A stretch of 51,289 nucleotides of DNA from the NCBI GenBank assembly GCA_029212365.1, contig JARGOC010000025.1, positions 1 to 51,289 on the forward strand, written 5' to 3'. Positions within the stretch are counted from its first letter, which is position 1, and every line of letters begins with the position of its first letter. The notes beneath the pieces were generated by a model, which searched no databases, was not told where the DNA came from, and was given only the letters and a program-made list of their open reading frames with translations. Shown here piece by piece: positions 35,230-42,745 of this stretch. Source of the DNA: Roseovarius sp. (lineage in GTDB: Bacteria > Pseudomonadota > Alphaproteobacteria > Rhodobacterales > Rhodobacteraceae). The position numbers were made by a program, and so were the translations under genes.

Positions 35230-36291
35230 TCAACCGCTCTCAATTTTAACAGAAAAACTGCGCCGAGCCCCCGAGGGTGGAGGTGGAAATGGAGCCGCTT
35301 TGCGCACCACCCGCAGTGCCGCCTTATCCAGTTGCCCAGACCCGGAACTACGTGCGAGCGAAATAGCCGACAAACCGCCATTGGCCGAGATGGTAAAAGC
35401 CACAACCGCAGACCCCTTTGCGCCGACGCGTGGCTTGTGCACCCGTGCAATCTTGCGCATCACCTTGCCCGGATAATTGCTGGAGGCCGCATTGCCACTG
35501 GCCTTTTTCTTTTTGGCCTTGCCGAAACTGGCCGATTTCGTCTTGGCTTTGGATGCCCCCGTGGCAGATCCCGCCTTGGCGTTGTGCTTGGCATTGCCCT
35601 GCGGTTGTGCCTTGGCCTGTTTTTTGGCCGTTTTCTTCGCTGTCAATTTGGCAGTTTTCTTGGGCTGTACGGCCTGTTTCACAGGCTTGGTTTTATGCTC
35701 GTTCTCAAACGCTGCGCTGCGGCTCTGAGGCCGCAATGAACGTGTTACGGCTGTGGTTTCAGCTTCAGCGGGCGTGACCATCTCGACCGGTGGCGACGGC
35801 GTCATAGGAGTGACCGTTTCAACCCGAAGCGTCGGCAAGATGGTGTCGAGCGGCAAGGCTAGTGACATCGGCTCGGTTGGTGAATTCATGGTCTGCTTGC
35901 TCACCGCGGAGGTGAAATCAGAAATCGGCACACGCGCTGCAAACTTTGATGGTTGCGCCGTGCGCGGTGCTTCAGTCACCACAGGTCGGGCGAGGTCTGG
36001 CGTATTGGTCAGCGTTGTTTTAGCCACTTGAGGGCGCTTAGCCACCTTAGGCTTTGACAGGGCCTCGGATTCAATCGGCTCGACCACTTTGGAGGGGGCT
36101 GGAACAGTCGTAGGGATCAGCGTCCCGGCCGCCAAATCCGCAAAGCTGCTGCCGAGGCTAACCTCGGCGGCGGCACTGGCACCTTCTATCTCAACGCTGG
36201 GCTGAACAGACAGCCCCCAAACACCAGCTCCGTGCAGCAAGGCCGCAACAGACACCGCCAGCAGCTTTACCGATTTGGACGAGGCGATCAT
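35230..36291 (-). CDS. tonB: TonB energy transducer
   Basis: A 353-residue protein. One N-terminal membrane helix (about residues 9-27) anchors it in the inner membrane. The long periplasmic linker (30-265) is rich in Thr, Ala, Glu and Lys rather than the Pro-Glu/Pro-Lys repeats of E. coli TonB. Residues 200-265 contain an Ala/Lys-rich segment (AKKTAKLTAKKTAKKQAKA). The C-terminal ~80 residues are a TonB-C domain (GSAVVAFTISANGGLSAISL), which contacts the TonB box of receptors. It overlaps an exbD gene by four bases and sits with ExbB and two ExbD proteins. Confidence 0.9.
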   Translation of the reverse strand: MIASSKSVKLLAVSVAALLHGAGVWGLSVQPSVEIEGASAAAEVSLGSSFADLAAGTLIPTTVPAPSKVVEPIESEALSKPKVAKRPQVAKTTLTNTPDLARPVVTEAPRTAQPSKFAARVPISDFTSAVSKQTMNSPTEPMSLALPLDTILPTLRVETVTPMTPSPPVEMVTPAEAETTAVTRSLRPQSRSAAFENEHKTKPVKQAVQPKKTAKLTAKKTAKKQAKAQPQGNAKHNAKAGSATGASKAKTKSASFGKAKKKKASGNAASSNYPGKVMRKIARVHKPRVGAKGSAVVAFTISANGGLSAISLARSSGSGQLDKAALRVVRKAAPFPPPPSGARRSFSVKIESG

Positions 36292-36674
36292 TGCAGCGCC
36301 CGTTCCGTAACAACCAAGATGGATTTCGCGCCGTTGTCGCGCAAGCTACGCGCCATTTTCACCAATTCCTGTGCCGGTAGTTCGCGGTCTGGCACCAAAC
36401 GCACCACATCTTGAGCTGCAGCATCCTGGCTCTCCATGTATTCAGTTGCCGAGGCTATTTCAAATCCACGATAGCTCAGTCGACCATCAGCATGCACAAC
36501 GAGGGCATCGGGGGGAGGACGGCCCTCCAAATCAGCAGTGCTGACCAATTTCAGATCCGTGTCCAATGGCTGTGCCAAAGTGCCAGCCACCATGAAGAAC
36601 ACCAACATCAGAAAGACGATGTTGATCAGCGCAATTGTGGGCTCGCGTCGCGAGGAACTGCATACACGTCTCAT
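36288..36674 (-). CDS. ExbD/TolR-family protein, variant with Asn in the membrane helix
   Basis: A 128-residue protein with one membrane helix (residues 13-34) and a periplasmic domain. The helix reads ALINIVFLMLVFFM, so N18 stands where the family has the proton-carrying Asp (D25 of E. coli ExbD). The codon is AAC at 36621-36623 on the complementary strand. Its partner upstream keeps the Asp. ExbD acts as a dimer inside an ExbB pentamer, so this copy could be a non-protonating partner. Overlaps of four bases with both neighbours indicate tight coupling. Confidence 0.88.
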   Translation of the reverse strand: MRRVCSSSRREPTIALINIVFLMLVFFMVAGTLAQPLDTDLKLVSTADLEGRPPPDALVVHADGRLSYRGFEIASATEYMESQDAAAQDVVRLVPDRELPAQELVKMARSLRDNGAKSILVVTERALQ

Positions 36675-37048
36675 GTGGTTTCCAATACAGTGACGTTGAG
36701 GCCTGGGATGCCGCGCAAAACCACCAGAAGATCAGTCAGGCGTTGTGCATTCACCCCTGCGCGCAAACTGATCAACAGCGTTTGTTCTTCTGTTTCCAAG
36801 GCTTTTAAGGTTTCCGGCAAAGCCGCAAGCGTGGTCTCTTGCCCATTCAAAGTGAGCCGCTCAACCTCAAGCCTGAGGAACAATGGCGGTTCGTTGTTCG
36901 CCTTGCTGGCCCCGCCCGTAGCGGCAGACAATTCCACTTCCGCAAATCGAGAGAAAGTCGATGACAGCATAAAAAACAGGAGCAACAGAAAGATGACGTC
37001 AATCAGAGATGCCATTGACAACCTACGCCGGGTGGATCGCTTACGCAC
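36671..37048 (-). CDS. exbD: ExbD/TolR-family protein, with the canonical Asp
   Basis: A 125-residue protein with a basic N-terminus (MRKRSTRRR) and one membrane helix (13-33, SMASLIDVIFLLLLFFM) that carries the proton-carrying D17. The periplasmic part follows. It is cotranslated with exbB (8-bp overlap) and with the Asn variant (4-bp overlap). It is the likely proton-relaying ExbD of the heme TonB system. Confidence 0.9.
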   Translation of the reverse strand: MRKRSTRRRLSMASLIDVIFLLLLFFMLSSTFSRFAEVELSAATGGASKANNEPPLFLRLEVERLTLNGQETTLAALPETLKALETEEQTLLISLRAGVNAQRLTDLLVVLRGIPGLNVTVLETT

Positions 37049-37697
37049 GGAACAGACCGTTGGCTGTGGCCGGGTTAAGCTGAACTTCCTTACCTTGTGG
37101 ATTCAACAATGTGGCAATCGCACGGTCTGTGGTCACACGTTCTGCATCCATTCGCGCCTCGAACCAGCTGAGGATCATTGAGGTGGGCATGGCCACCGCC
37201 AATCCCACAGCCGTAGTCAACAGCGCCACCCAAATGCCACCTGCCAACAAGGACGGATCAACCTGTGATCCCGCTGCTTGCAAGGACTGAAACGCCTCAA
37301 TCATGCCCAGTACTGTACCGAACAACCCCAGCAACGGGGCCAGTTGTGCGACAGAATCGAGAAATCGAAACCCGCTTTCCAGCCGGGCGAACCTGCTTTC
37401 GGCCTCTGCCTGTAGGCGCGACAGATCAGATGTGGCGTGGGACAACCCCATATCGATCACCGGAACAAGGTAACTGGTGGACCGCTCCAGATCGGCGCGC
37501 GCGCGTGTCCGGTCGCCGGCATCATAGGCCGCCACCGCCTGCACCAGAGCTTTGTGACGCCCGACACCCGCCGTTGAAAACTGCCACAGCTTGAACAATA
37601 CCACCGCAAGGGTGATCACTGACACCCCGATCAAGATCATCACGACCGGTCCACCCAAATCGGCAATCTCGCGTAGTTTTGTAACAATCGCGTTCAT
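37041..37697 (-). CDS. exbB: MotA/TolQ/ExbB proton-channel protein
   Basis: A 218-residue inner-membrane protein of the ExbB family, which forms a pentameric channel around ExbD. The first helix lies at about residues 14-37; the paired helices contain LDSVAQLAPLLGLFGTVLGMIEAF and GIWVALLTTAVGLAVAMPTSM, the family hallmarks, with the conserved Thr in LLTTAVGLAVA. Its stop overlaps exbD and its start overlaps the exported-protein gene by four bases. Confidence 0.92.
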   Translation of the reverse strand: MNAIVTKLREIADLGGPVVMILIGVSVITLAVVLFKLWQFSTAGVGRHKALVQAVAAYDAGDRTRARADLERSTSYLVPVIDMGLSHATSDLSRLQAEAESRFARLESGFRFLDSVAQLAPLLGLFGTVLGMIEAFQSLQAAGSQVDPSLLAGGIWVALLTTAVGLAVAMPTSMILSWFEARMDAERVTTDRAIATLLNPQGKEVQLNPATANGLFRA

Positions 37698-38140
37698 CCT
37701 GTCACCTCGATATCTGAACGTGACATGACCTGTAGGCCCTTCTCACAGGCGGACTTTTCCAGATCAGCCACTTCACAGGCATGCGCGCCATTGATCAAAA
37801 CACGGCTAAGCCCGTTGCATTTCGTCCCCTGCATCACGAATTGCCTGACACGAGGGCGACCTGCGGGCAAACTGCCGAAATCAAACAAAGTCAAACGGTT
37901 TACCGTGCCGTTGCTGTCAAACAGTACAGCTTCGTACACGGCCTTTTGAATGTCAGAGGTGTACCCGTTAATGATTTGAAACGTGAAGGTGCATGCCTCA
38001 TCCGTACTCTGCGTCGCGTTCAATTCGATTAGAATACTATCTTTGAACTCTAATTCATCCGTTGCCATTACAGGTGAGGTGAACAAAAAACCGCTCAGGA
38101 CGGCCAAACAGGAAATAAGGCTTGTTTTTGGATGGGTCAT
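37694..38140 (-). CDS. Exported protein at the head of the exbB-exbD-exbD-tonB operon
   Basis: A 148-residue protein with a signal peptide (SCLAVLSGFLFTSPVMA|TDE). The mature part is beta-rich, with cysteines at EACTF, KCNGL, HACEV and SACEK, suggesting periplasmic disulfides. No known domain was recognised; similar genes before exbB in Rhodobacteraceae are often labelled as Tat-pathway-signal proteins, but this N-terminus lacks a twin-arginine motif. The four-base overlap with exbB suggests a role in TonB or heme-system function, though that is inference. GGAGCC precedes the start. Confidence 0.78.
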   Translation of the reverse strand: MTHPKTSLISCLAVLSGFLFTSPVMATDELEFKDSILIELNATQSTDEACTFTFQIINGYTSDIQKAVYEAVLFDSNGTVNRLTLFDFGSLPAGRPRVRQFVMQGTKCNGLSRVLINGAHACEVADLEKSACEKGLQVMSRSDIEVTG

Positions 38141-38662
38141 CTATGGCTCCAAGCTACAACTGGCCATCTGGCCGCGATGAACACCTGGCTTTGCCATAAG
38201 CATTGCTGGGGAATTGGGCTGCAACCTAATCGGTGGCGCAGACCGGCGCAATATCTAATTAAAATACTCAGGATTGTGAGGCGGCGACTGTAGACCCAGG
38301 CGTCGCCAAACATGTACATTGGTCATATGTCGTGAAAACCCAGCTATGTACATTTCAGGAGGACCCCCAGTTTTGCAGTCTCACATAGGAGCAATGAAAA
38401 ACTGGACGGCGTCCTGAGCTGCCCCCCATATGTTGCAGGAGCAACTGAACATAACTGGAAAAAGGCAGCTTCGAAATGCCTGCCCTTTTTTGTGGGCAAC
38501 ACGAAGGTGTTCACATGCATAGAGGCCGCGATGGGCTGGTTCATCACAAAGCCACGCGCTTCGGAATGTCAGGTGCTGAGGTTGGGGGATTTGTGCAAAT
38601 ACGCGCGCGCCAAAGCTGGCGTCGCGCCACATACACGCGGTGCCTGAAACAGGCGAAGTGTT
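38141..38662. other. Gene-free stretch between the tonB operon and tRNA-Trp
   Basis: A 522-bp region with no believable gene; it must hold the promoter of the leftward tonB operon. Two copies of ATGTACATT (38312-38320 and 38346-38354), each containing the palindrome ATGTACAT, lie 34 bp apart. A terminator-like hairpin sits at 38459-38491. An open frame at 38476-38727 reads through the tRNA and is an artefact. Confidence 0.45.
38459..38491. terminator. Terminator-like hairpin downstream of tRNA-Trp
   Basis: AAAAAGGCAG pairs with CTGCC-C-TTTTT around a loop of about 11 bases. The A/T flanks allow termination in either direction. It is about 170 bp beyond the 3' end of the leftward tRNA-Trp gene and would end that transcript or a small RNA. 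Confidence 0.45.
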
Positions 38663-38738
38663 TGGCAGGGGCAGCAGGGTTCGAACCCGCGACCTACGGT
38701 TTTGGAGACCGTCGCTCTACCAGCTGAGCTATACCCCT
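38663..38738 (-). tRNA. tRNA-Trp (anticodon CCA)
   Basis: A 76-nt cloverleaf on the complementary strand that includes a genomically encoded 3' CCA (38663-38665). The acceptor stem is AGGGGTA paired with TGCCCCT and a G discriminator. The D arm is GCTCAGCTGGTAGAGC, the anticodon loop CTCCAAA with CCA at 38703-38705 and the T arm has GGGTTCGAACCC. Opposite-strand peptides from this region (FEPATYGFGD and IAQLVERRSPKP) are well known false translations of tRNA genes. Confidence 0.96.
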
Positions 38739-38847
38739 AAAGCCGAGGCCGGGTTTACTCAGGCTGGCGACCCTTTGCAAGACCCAAGAGCGCGCAGGGC
38801 AGGTATTATTCCCAAGCAGTGCAAATGGTCTGTGTGTGCTGGCATGC

Positions 38848-40491
38848 TCATGCCTCCATCCAAACGTGTTCCAGATGCAATTCGCGGTATGTATGGCGGC
38901 TGTAGTTTTGCACCCTATCGGTATGATGCATCGTCTGATTGCGCCAATACGGTTGAATGATGATGCCACTGTCGCGCAGGATATGCTGCATTTTTGCCAT
39001 CACTTCGCGTCGGGCATCCGCATCAACAAGCCCCACGGCCTGCTCCAGTAATGCGTCAAATTCAGGGTCACTGAACCCTGTCTCATTCCAGGGTTGGCCA
39101 GTTTTGTAAGCCAACGCCAGCACCTGTACGGCCAAAGGACGACCGCCCCAACTGGTGGTGCTGAAGGGATAAGATGTCCAGGCATTCCAGAATGTATTGC
39201 CGGCAATGATCTTGCGGCGCATGTTAAAGCCCGCGTCGCGCAGTTGCGCGCCGATTGCATCTGTGGTCACTGTGCGCCAGTCACCATCAATTGAGGTCAG
39301 TTCAAACTCCACATCCGCCAGCCCCACCTCTTGCGCCATTTTCATCGCGCGCTCGGGGTCAAAAACAGGCGGCGGCAACTGTGCGTATTCCGGCTGAGAC
39401 GGGGCGACGTGATGATTTTCGCCCACCGTGCCATCGCCATTGATACCCAAAAGCAATGTGATTTCATTGTTGACCGCCATCTGAATGGCATTGCGGAATT
39501 GCTTGTTGTCAAAGGGGGGCGCATCCACCCGCATTCTTGCCACAATGGTGTTGGCGGTTGAGCGGGTTTCAGGCACCAGCCCAAGCCCTGTCAGGGCATC
39601 GACAAAATCGGCTGGTGTTTCATCATTGGCGTCGATCTCGCCTGCGTCAAAGGCCGCGACAATCGAGGTCGGATCGGCCCCATAATCAATGAACTCCACC
39701 CCATCGAGATGCACCTCGCCCCCCCACCAGCTGCCGCTTTCGCGGCGTTTGACCACCGCTTTGTGGCCAATCTCCAGAGACACCATCTCAAACGCGCCGG
39801 TGCCGATCGGGGTTTGCAACAGGCTGTCAGTCTCCTCAAAGCTGCGGTGCACGATCAGAGCCGGATAATCCACCATCCCCGCGATCAACGTAATATCGGG
39901 GCGCGCCAGGTTCAGGCGCACGGTGGTATCGTCCAATTGCTCAATCGCACCATCGGCGGCTTTGCCTGTGTCCGGGTCTATCAAGGCCGACATACGCGAG
40001 GCCATGGAATTGCCTTCGGCATGGCTGTCACACCAGCGGGTCAAATTGTGCACAATATCAACCGCATCAAACACATCACCATTGCTCCAGGTGACGCCCT
40101 GACGCGCCCTCAGCGTATAGCTGCGGGCATCATCAGAAACCTCCCAGGCCTGCAATAACAGAGGTGCCAAAGTGGCGTCTTCCTCCCAGCGCACAAGGCT
40201 TTCACATATTGTTCGCGCGATATTGCCCTGCTCGGACCATGAAAACTTACGCGGATCTGTGATGTCCATCACCCGCCCGCCAATACGCAGGATGCCGCCC
40301 TTTTTGGGGGTGCTCGCATGGGCCACACCGGGGGCCGTCAGCCCCAACAATCCATAGGCTACGCTGGCGCTTGCTCCAAAAGTACTGGCCAACGCCAGAA
40401 ACTCTCGGCGCGCCATTGTACCGTTTTGAGCCTGCCCTGCTAATGCGTGCAAAATCGGGCGATGCTCAGTGTCGGAACCATGTTTAGACAT
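38848..40491 (-). CDS. ABC transporter substrate-binding protein, family 5 (oligopeptide/nickel type), Tat-exported
   Basis: A 547-residue periplasmic solute-binding protein. The N-terminus has a twin-arginine motif (R28-R29 in ARREFLALAS) followed by a hydrophobic stretch ending near GVAHA, so export through Tat is likely. The family 5 features include TYLRARQGVTWSNGDVFDA-like text near residue 120 (TLRARQGVTWSNGDVFDAVD), the KGGILRIGG start of the mature fold and IIQPYWRN near the end. It binds peptides or similar ligands, but none can be named. No permease or ATPase genes lie next to it, so it is an orphan. ATG 40491 is chosen; a longer frame to 40599 has no support. Confidence 0.88.
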   Translation of the reverse strand: MSKHGSDTEHRPILHALAGQAQNGTMARREFLALASTFGASASVAYGLLGLTAPGVAHASTPKKGGILRIGGRVMDITDPRKFSWSEQGNIARTICESLVRWEEDATLAPLLLQAWEVSDDARSYTLRARQGVTWSNGDVFDAVDIVHNLTRWCDSHAEGNSMASRMSALIDPDTGKAADGAIEQLDDTTVRLNLARPDITLIAGMVDYPALIVHRSFEETDSLLQTPIGTGAFEMVSLEIGHKAVVKRRESGSWWGGEVHLDGVEFIDYGADPTSIVAAFDAGEIDANDETPADFVDALTGLGLVPETRSTANTIVARMRVDAPPFDNKQFRNAIQMAVNNEITLLLGINGDGTVGENHHVAPSQPEYAQLPPPVFDPERAMKMAQEVGLADVEFELTSIDGDWRTVTTDAIGAQLRDAGFNMRRKIIAGNTFWNAWTSYPFSTTSWGGRPLAVQVLALAYKTGQPWNETGFSDPEFDALLEQAVGLVDADARREVMAKMQHILRDSGIIIQPYWRNQTMHHTDRVQNYSRHTYRELHLEHVWMEA

Positions 40492-40643
40492 GATGTATTT
40501 TGTCTCCCTCGCCGGCCACTGACGGGCCATTGAGCACAGGATACGCAGGTTGAAATCACGATGTCGATCAGTTTCGTGATGCCAAGTGATGTTGAACATA
40601 GCCCTGCGCCCGCGTACATCTACACTGCAACAAAGGGGGCATT

Positions 40644-41318
40644 ATGCCAGACGGAATATCCATCGTTATCCCTGCCCGCAACGAGGCAGATACTGTTGGC
40701 AAGGTCATCGCCGCTGTCATCAACTTGCCATGCGTGCACGAGGTGATCGTGGTCGACAACGCGTCGTGGGACAAAACAGCTGAGGCCGCCGCCGAGGTCG
40801 GCGCGGTGGTTGTCGAAGAGCCCGAGCCGGGTCTTGGCCGTGCTCTCAAAACCGGATTTGCGGCGGCAACCTGCCCCTGGGTGATGAAAATTGACGCCGA
40901 TCTGGCCAAGTTTGACCCACATCTGGTGGAGGATTTAGCCAATGCGCGTGAACCCAACGTGGGCTTGGTCAAAGGCAACTGGCAAGACCCAAATGATGAC
41001 CTGCCGATGACCCGCCTGCTGATCCTGCCCGCAATCAAACAGATCGTACCGGGCCTTGCCCATGTGCGCGCGCCCAATTCGGGAATATATCTGTTCAACC
41101 GCGACTTGATTGACCTTAGTAAACTGGCCGATAACAACTCCGCCGATATTGATGTGATGTTGCGTGTGCACGGCGCGGGCCGCGATATTGTCGAGGTTGA
41201 GATCGGCGAAATCAAACATGATCCGCGCAACAAGCAGCACTATAATGCCATGGCAGAAAACATTCTGGCGCTCTTTCTGAAACACTATTCCGAGACACCT
41301 GAAACACCCTCCATTTAA
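40644..41318 (+). CDS. Family 2 (GT-A) glycosyltransferase
   Basis: A 224-residue soluble enzyme with the GT2 start (ISIVIPARNEADTVGKVI), the nucleotide-binding VDNASWDKTAE and the metal motif DAD in KIDADLAKF. A basic/loop PEPGLGRALKTGF lies between. The C-terminal HDPRNKQHYNAMAENIL resembles the end of mycobacterial-type glucosyl-3-phosphoglycerate synthases in layout, but the protein is shorter. The donor and acceptor are unknown. It stands alone, divergent from the solute-binding protein, and its end faces the EamA gene across a long inverted repeat. Confidence 0.85.
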   Translation: MPDGISIVIPARNEADTVGKVIAAVINLPCVHEVIVVDNASWDKTAEAAAEVGAVVVEEPEPGLGRALKTGFAAATCPWVMKIDADLAKFDPHLVEDLANAREPNVGLVKGNWQDPNDDLPMTRLLILPAIKQIVPGLAHVRAPNSGIYLFNRDLIDLSKLADNNSADIDVMLRVHGAGRDIVEVEIGEIKHDPRNKQHYNAMAENILALFLKHYSETPETPSI

Positions 41319-41350
41319 CCTGAGACCAAAAGTGTTTTTTGCCTCCGGCG

Positions 41351-41436
41351 GGGATATTTAGAGCAAGAAGATGGGCGCAAATATACCTTCCATCTTCTTG
41401 CTCTAAATATCCCGGGGGTTTGGGGGCAGCGCCCCC
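41351..41436. repeat. Long inverted repeat with a second GC hairpin between convergent genes
   Basis: Two perfect 24-bp arms at 41351-41374 and 41390-41413 (starting GGGATATTTAGAGC) form a strong hairpin with a 15-base loop. It is followed by GGGGGC-AGC-GCCCCC at 41422-41436. The flanking CTCCGGCGGGGATATTT is of the intergenic type I associate with Rhodobacteraceae genomes. It lies between the 3' ends of the GT2 and EamA genes and can serve as a bidirectional terminator. Confidence 0.85.
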
Positions 41437-41483
41437 ACTCCAAAACCTATACAGCGTGGCGCAGCCACTCCGATGGATCAGGC

Positions 41484-42512
41484 CTACACCCCTTTGAAGT
41501 TGACACTGCCCTCATGTTGCAGCGCATTTTCAATTGCTGCTTTTTCGGCGCGCTCTTTGCGGATACGGCCAAATTGCGCCACGGCGATCCCCCCCAGAAT
41601 GATTATGCCACCGGGTATCAGACCGGCACCGGGGTTTTCCCCCAACATCACCATCGCGATGGTGATTGCCGCCAGTGGTGAAAAGGACGTGGCCAGCGCC
41701 ACATCCCCGGAACGGGCGTATTTCAGCCCGAGGTTCCAGGCGAACTGACCGATGATAATGACGATGATCGCGTACACCCAGATCCACTTCAGCACGACAG
41801 GCGCAAACAAATCCTGAAAATGATGCGGGCCATAGAGATACAGGGCGATGGCGATATAGATCGAGGTTCCCAAAATGGTGCGATAGATCGAAAAGATGCC
41901 CAGCGGCACCTCTTTGAGGCCAACACGGGTCACAATCGTAGAGGTGATGAAGGTCAGCGTGGCGATTAGGGCAGCGATTTCGCCAATTCCAAGGCTCAGA
42001 GATGCCCCGCCATCTTTTAGGCCGATGATGACGGCCGCACCGACCAGCGCCACAACGCCACCGGTAAACGCCCATCCGTCAAACTGTTCCTTCAGGACGA
42101 AGGCCGCAGCAAGAATAAACAGTGGCGGATCAATCCGCCCGATCAGCACCACATTGGTCACTGTTGTGTGTTCCAGGGCAAAGAAAAACAGCCCCGGCGT
42201 GACCGCCGAAGACAGCACAGCCGAAATCGTCAGCAGGCCCCAATCCTTGCGTGTCAGCTTTGTTAGGTTTTCGCGCGTCCAGTCTTTGTGAAAGAAAAAG
42301 ACCATCGGTATCAAAGAGATAAGTGAACCCAGCGCCAGAAGGTTGCAAAAGGTGATCGCGTTGCGCCCCATCACCTGATTAATTTCGCCAATTTGGGTGA
42401 GTGACGTCACAATGGAATTGGATGACGCATAAATCATCACGGCAACCCAGGCCAAGATAGCGCCAAAAAAGGCGTTCGACATTTGTTTGGGCGCTTGTGC
42501 TGTATCGGCCAT
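41484..42512 (-). CDS. EamA/DMT-superfamily transporter
   Basis: A 342-residue inner-membrane protein with about ten helices arranged as two five-helix EamA repeats, typical of drug/metabolite exporters. Conserved-looking segments include AWVAVMIYASSNSIVTSL, the hydrophobic strand-like LLTISAVLSSAVTPGLFF and IGRIDPPLFILAAAFVLKEQFD. Late in the protein MLGENPGAGLIPGGIIIL is the common EamA end. The cargo is unknown; amino acids, sugars or drugs are exported by relatives. ATG 42512 has GGAGACC upstream; a start at 42593 would add 27 unlikely residues. Confidence 0.87.
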   Translation of the reverse strand: MADTAQAPKQMSNAFFGAILAWVAVMIYASSNSIVTSLTQIGEINQVMGRNAITFCNLLALGSLISLIPMVFFFHKDWTRENLTKLTRKDWGLLTISAVLSSAVTPGLFFFALEHTTVTNVVLIGRIDPPLFILAAAFVLKEQFDGWAFTGGVVALVGAAVIIGLKDGGASLSLGIGEIAALIATLTFITSTIVTRVGLKEVPLGIFSIYRTILGTSIYIAIALYLYGPHHFQDLFAPVVLKWIWVYAIIVIIIGQFAWNLGLKYARSGDVALATSFSPLAAITIAMVMLGENPGAGLIPGGIIILGGIAVAQFGRIRKERAEKAAIENALQHEGSVNFKGV

Positions 42513-42745
42513 GCTCAGGTCTCCGCGATGAATTGCTTTCGGGTATAACATCTCTTGGGCCACTTCGCTAACCACAGCGCAGGGCTGTCGCAATATGTTT
42601 CAGTGGTTTTGCCGTGCCTGTGAACGGCCGTGTACGCTTGCTGCCCGAAACGTCAAACAAGTTTCAGTATTCACAATTGTAAACAGGCGAAAAAAATCGC
42701 AGGTTCCAGACGCCGGCATTTCGCCGTGACATGTAAGGTAGCCAG

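Noticed and set aside
38476..38960. Open frames giving peptides with FEPATYGFGD, IAQLVERRSPKP and LRFWRPSLYQL around 38.7 kb
   Set aside because: They are read-through of the tRNA-Trp gene in several frames, a well-known false protein signature.
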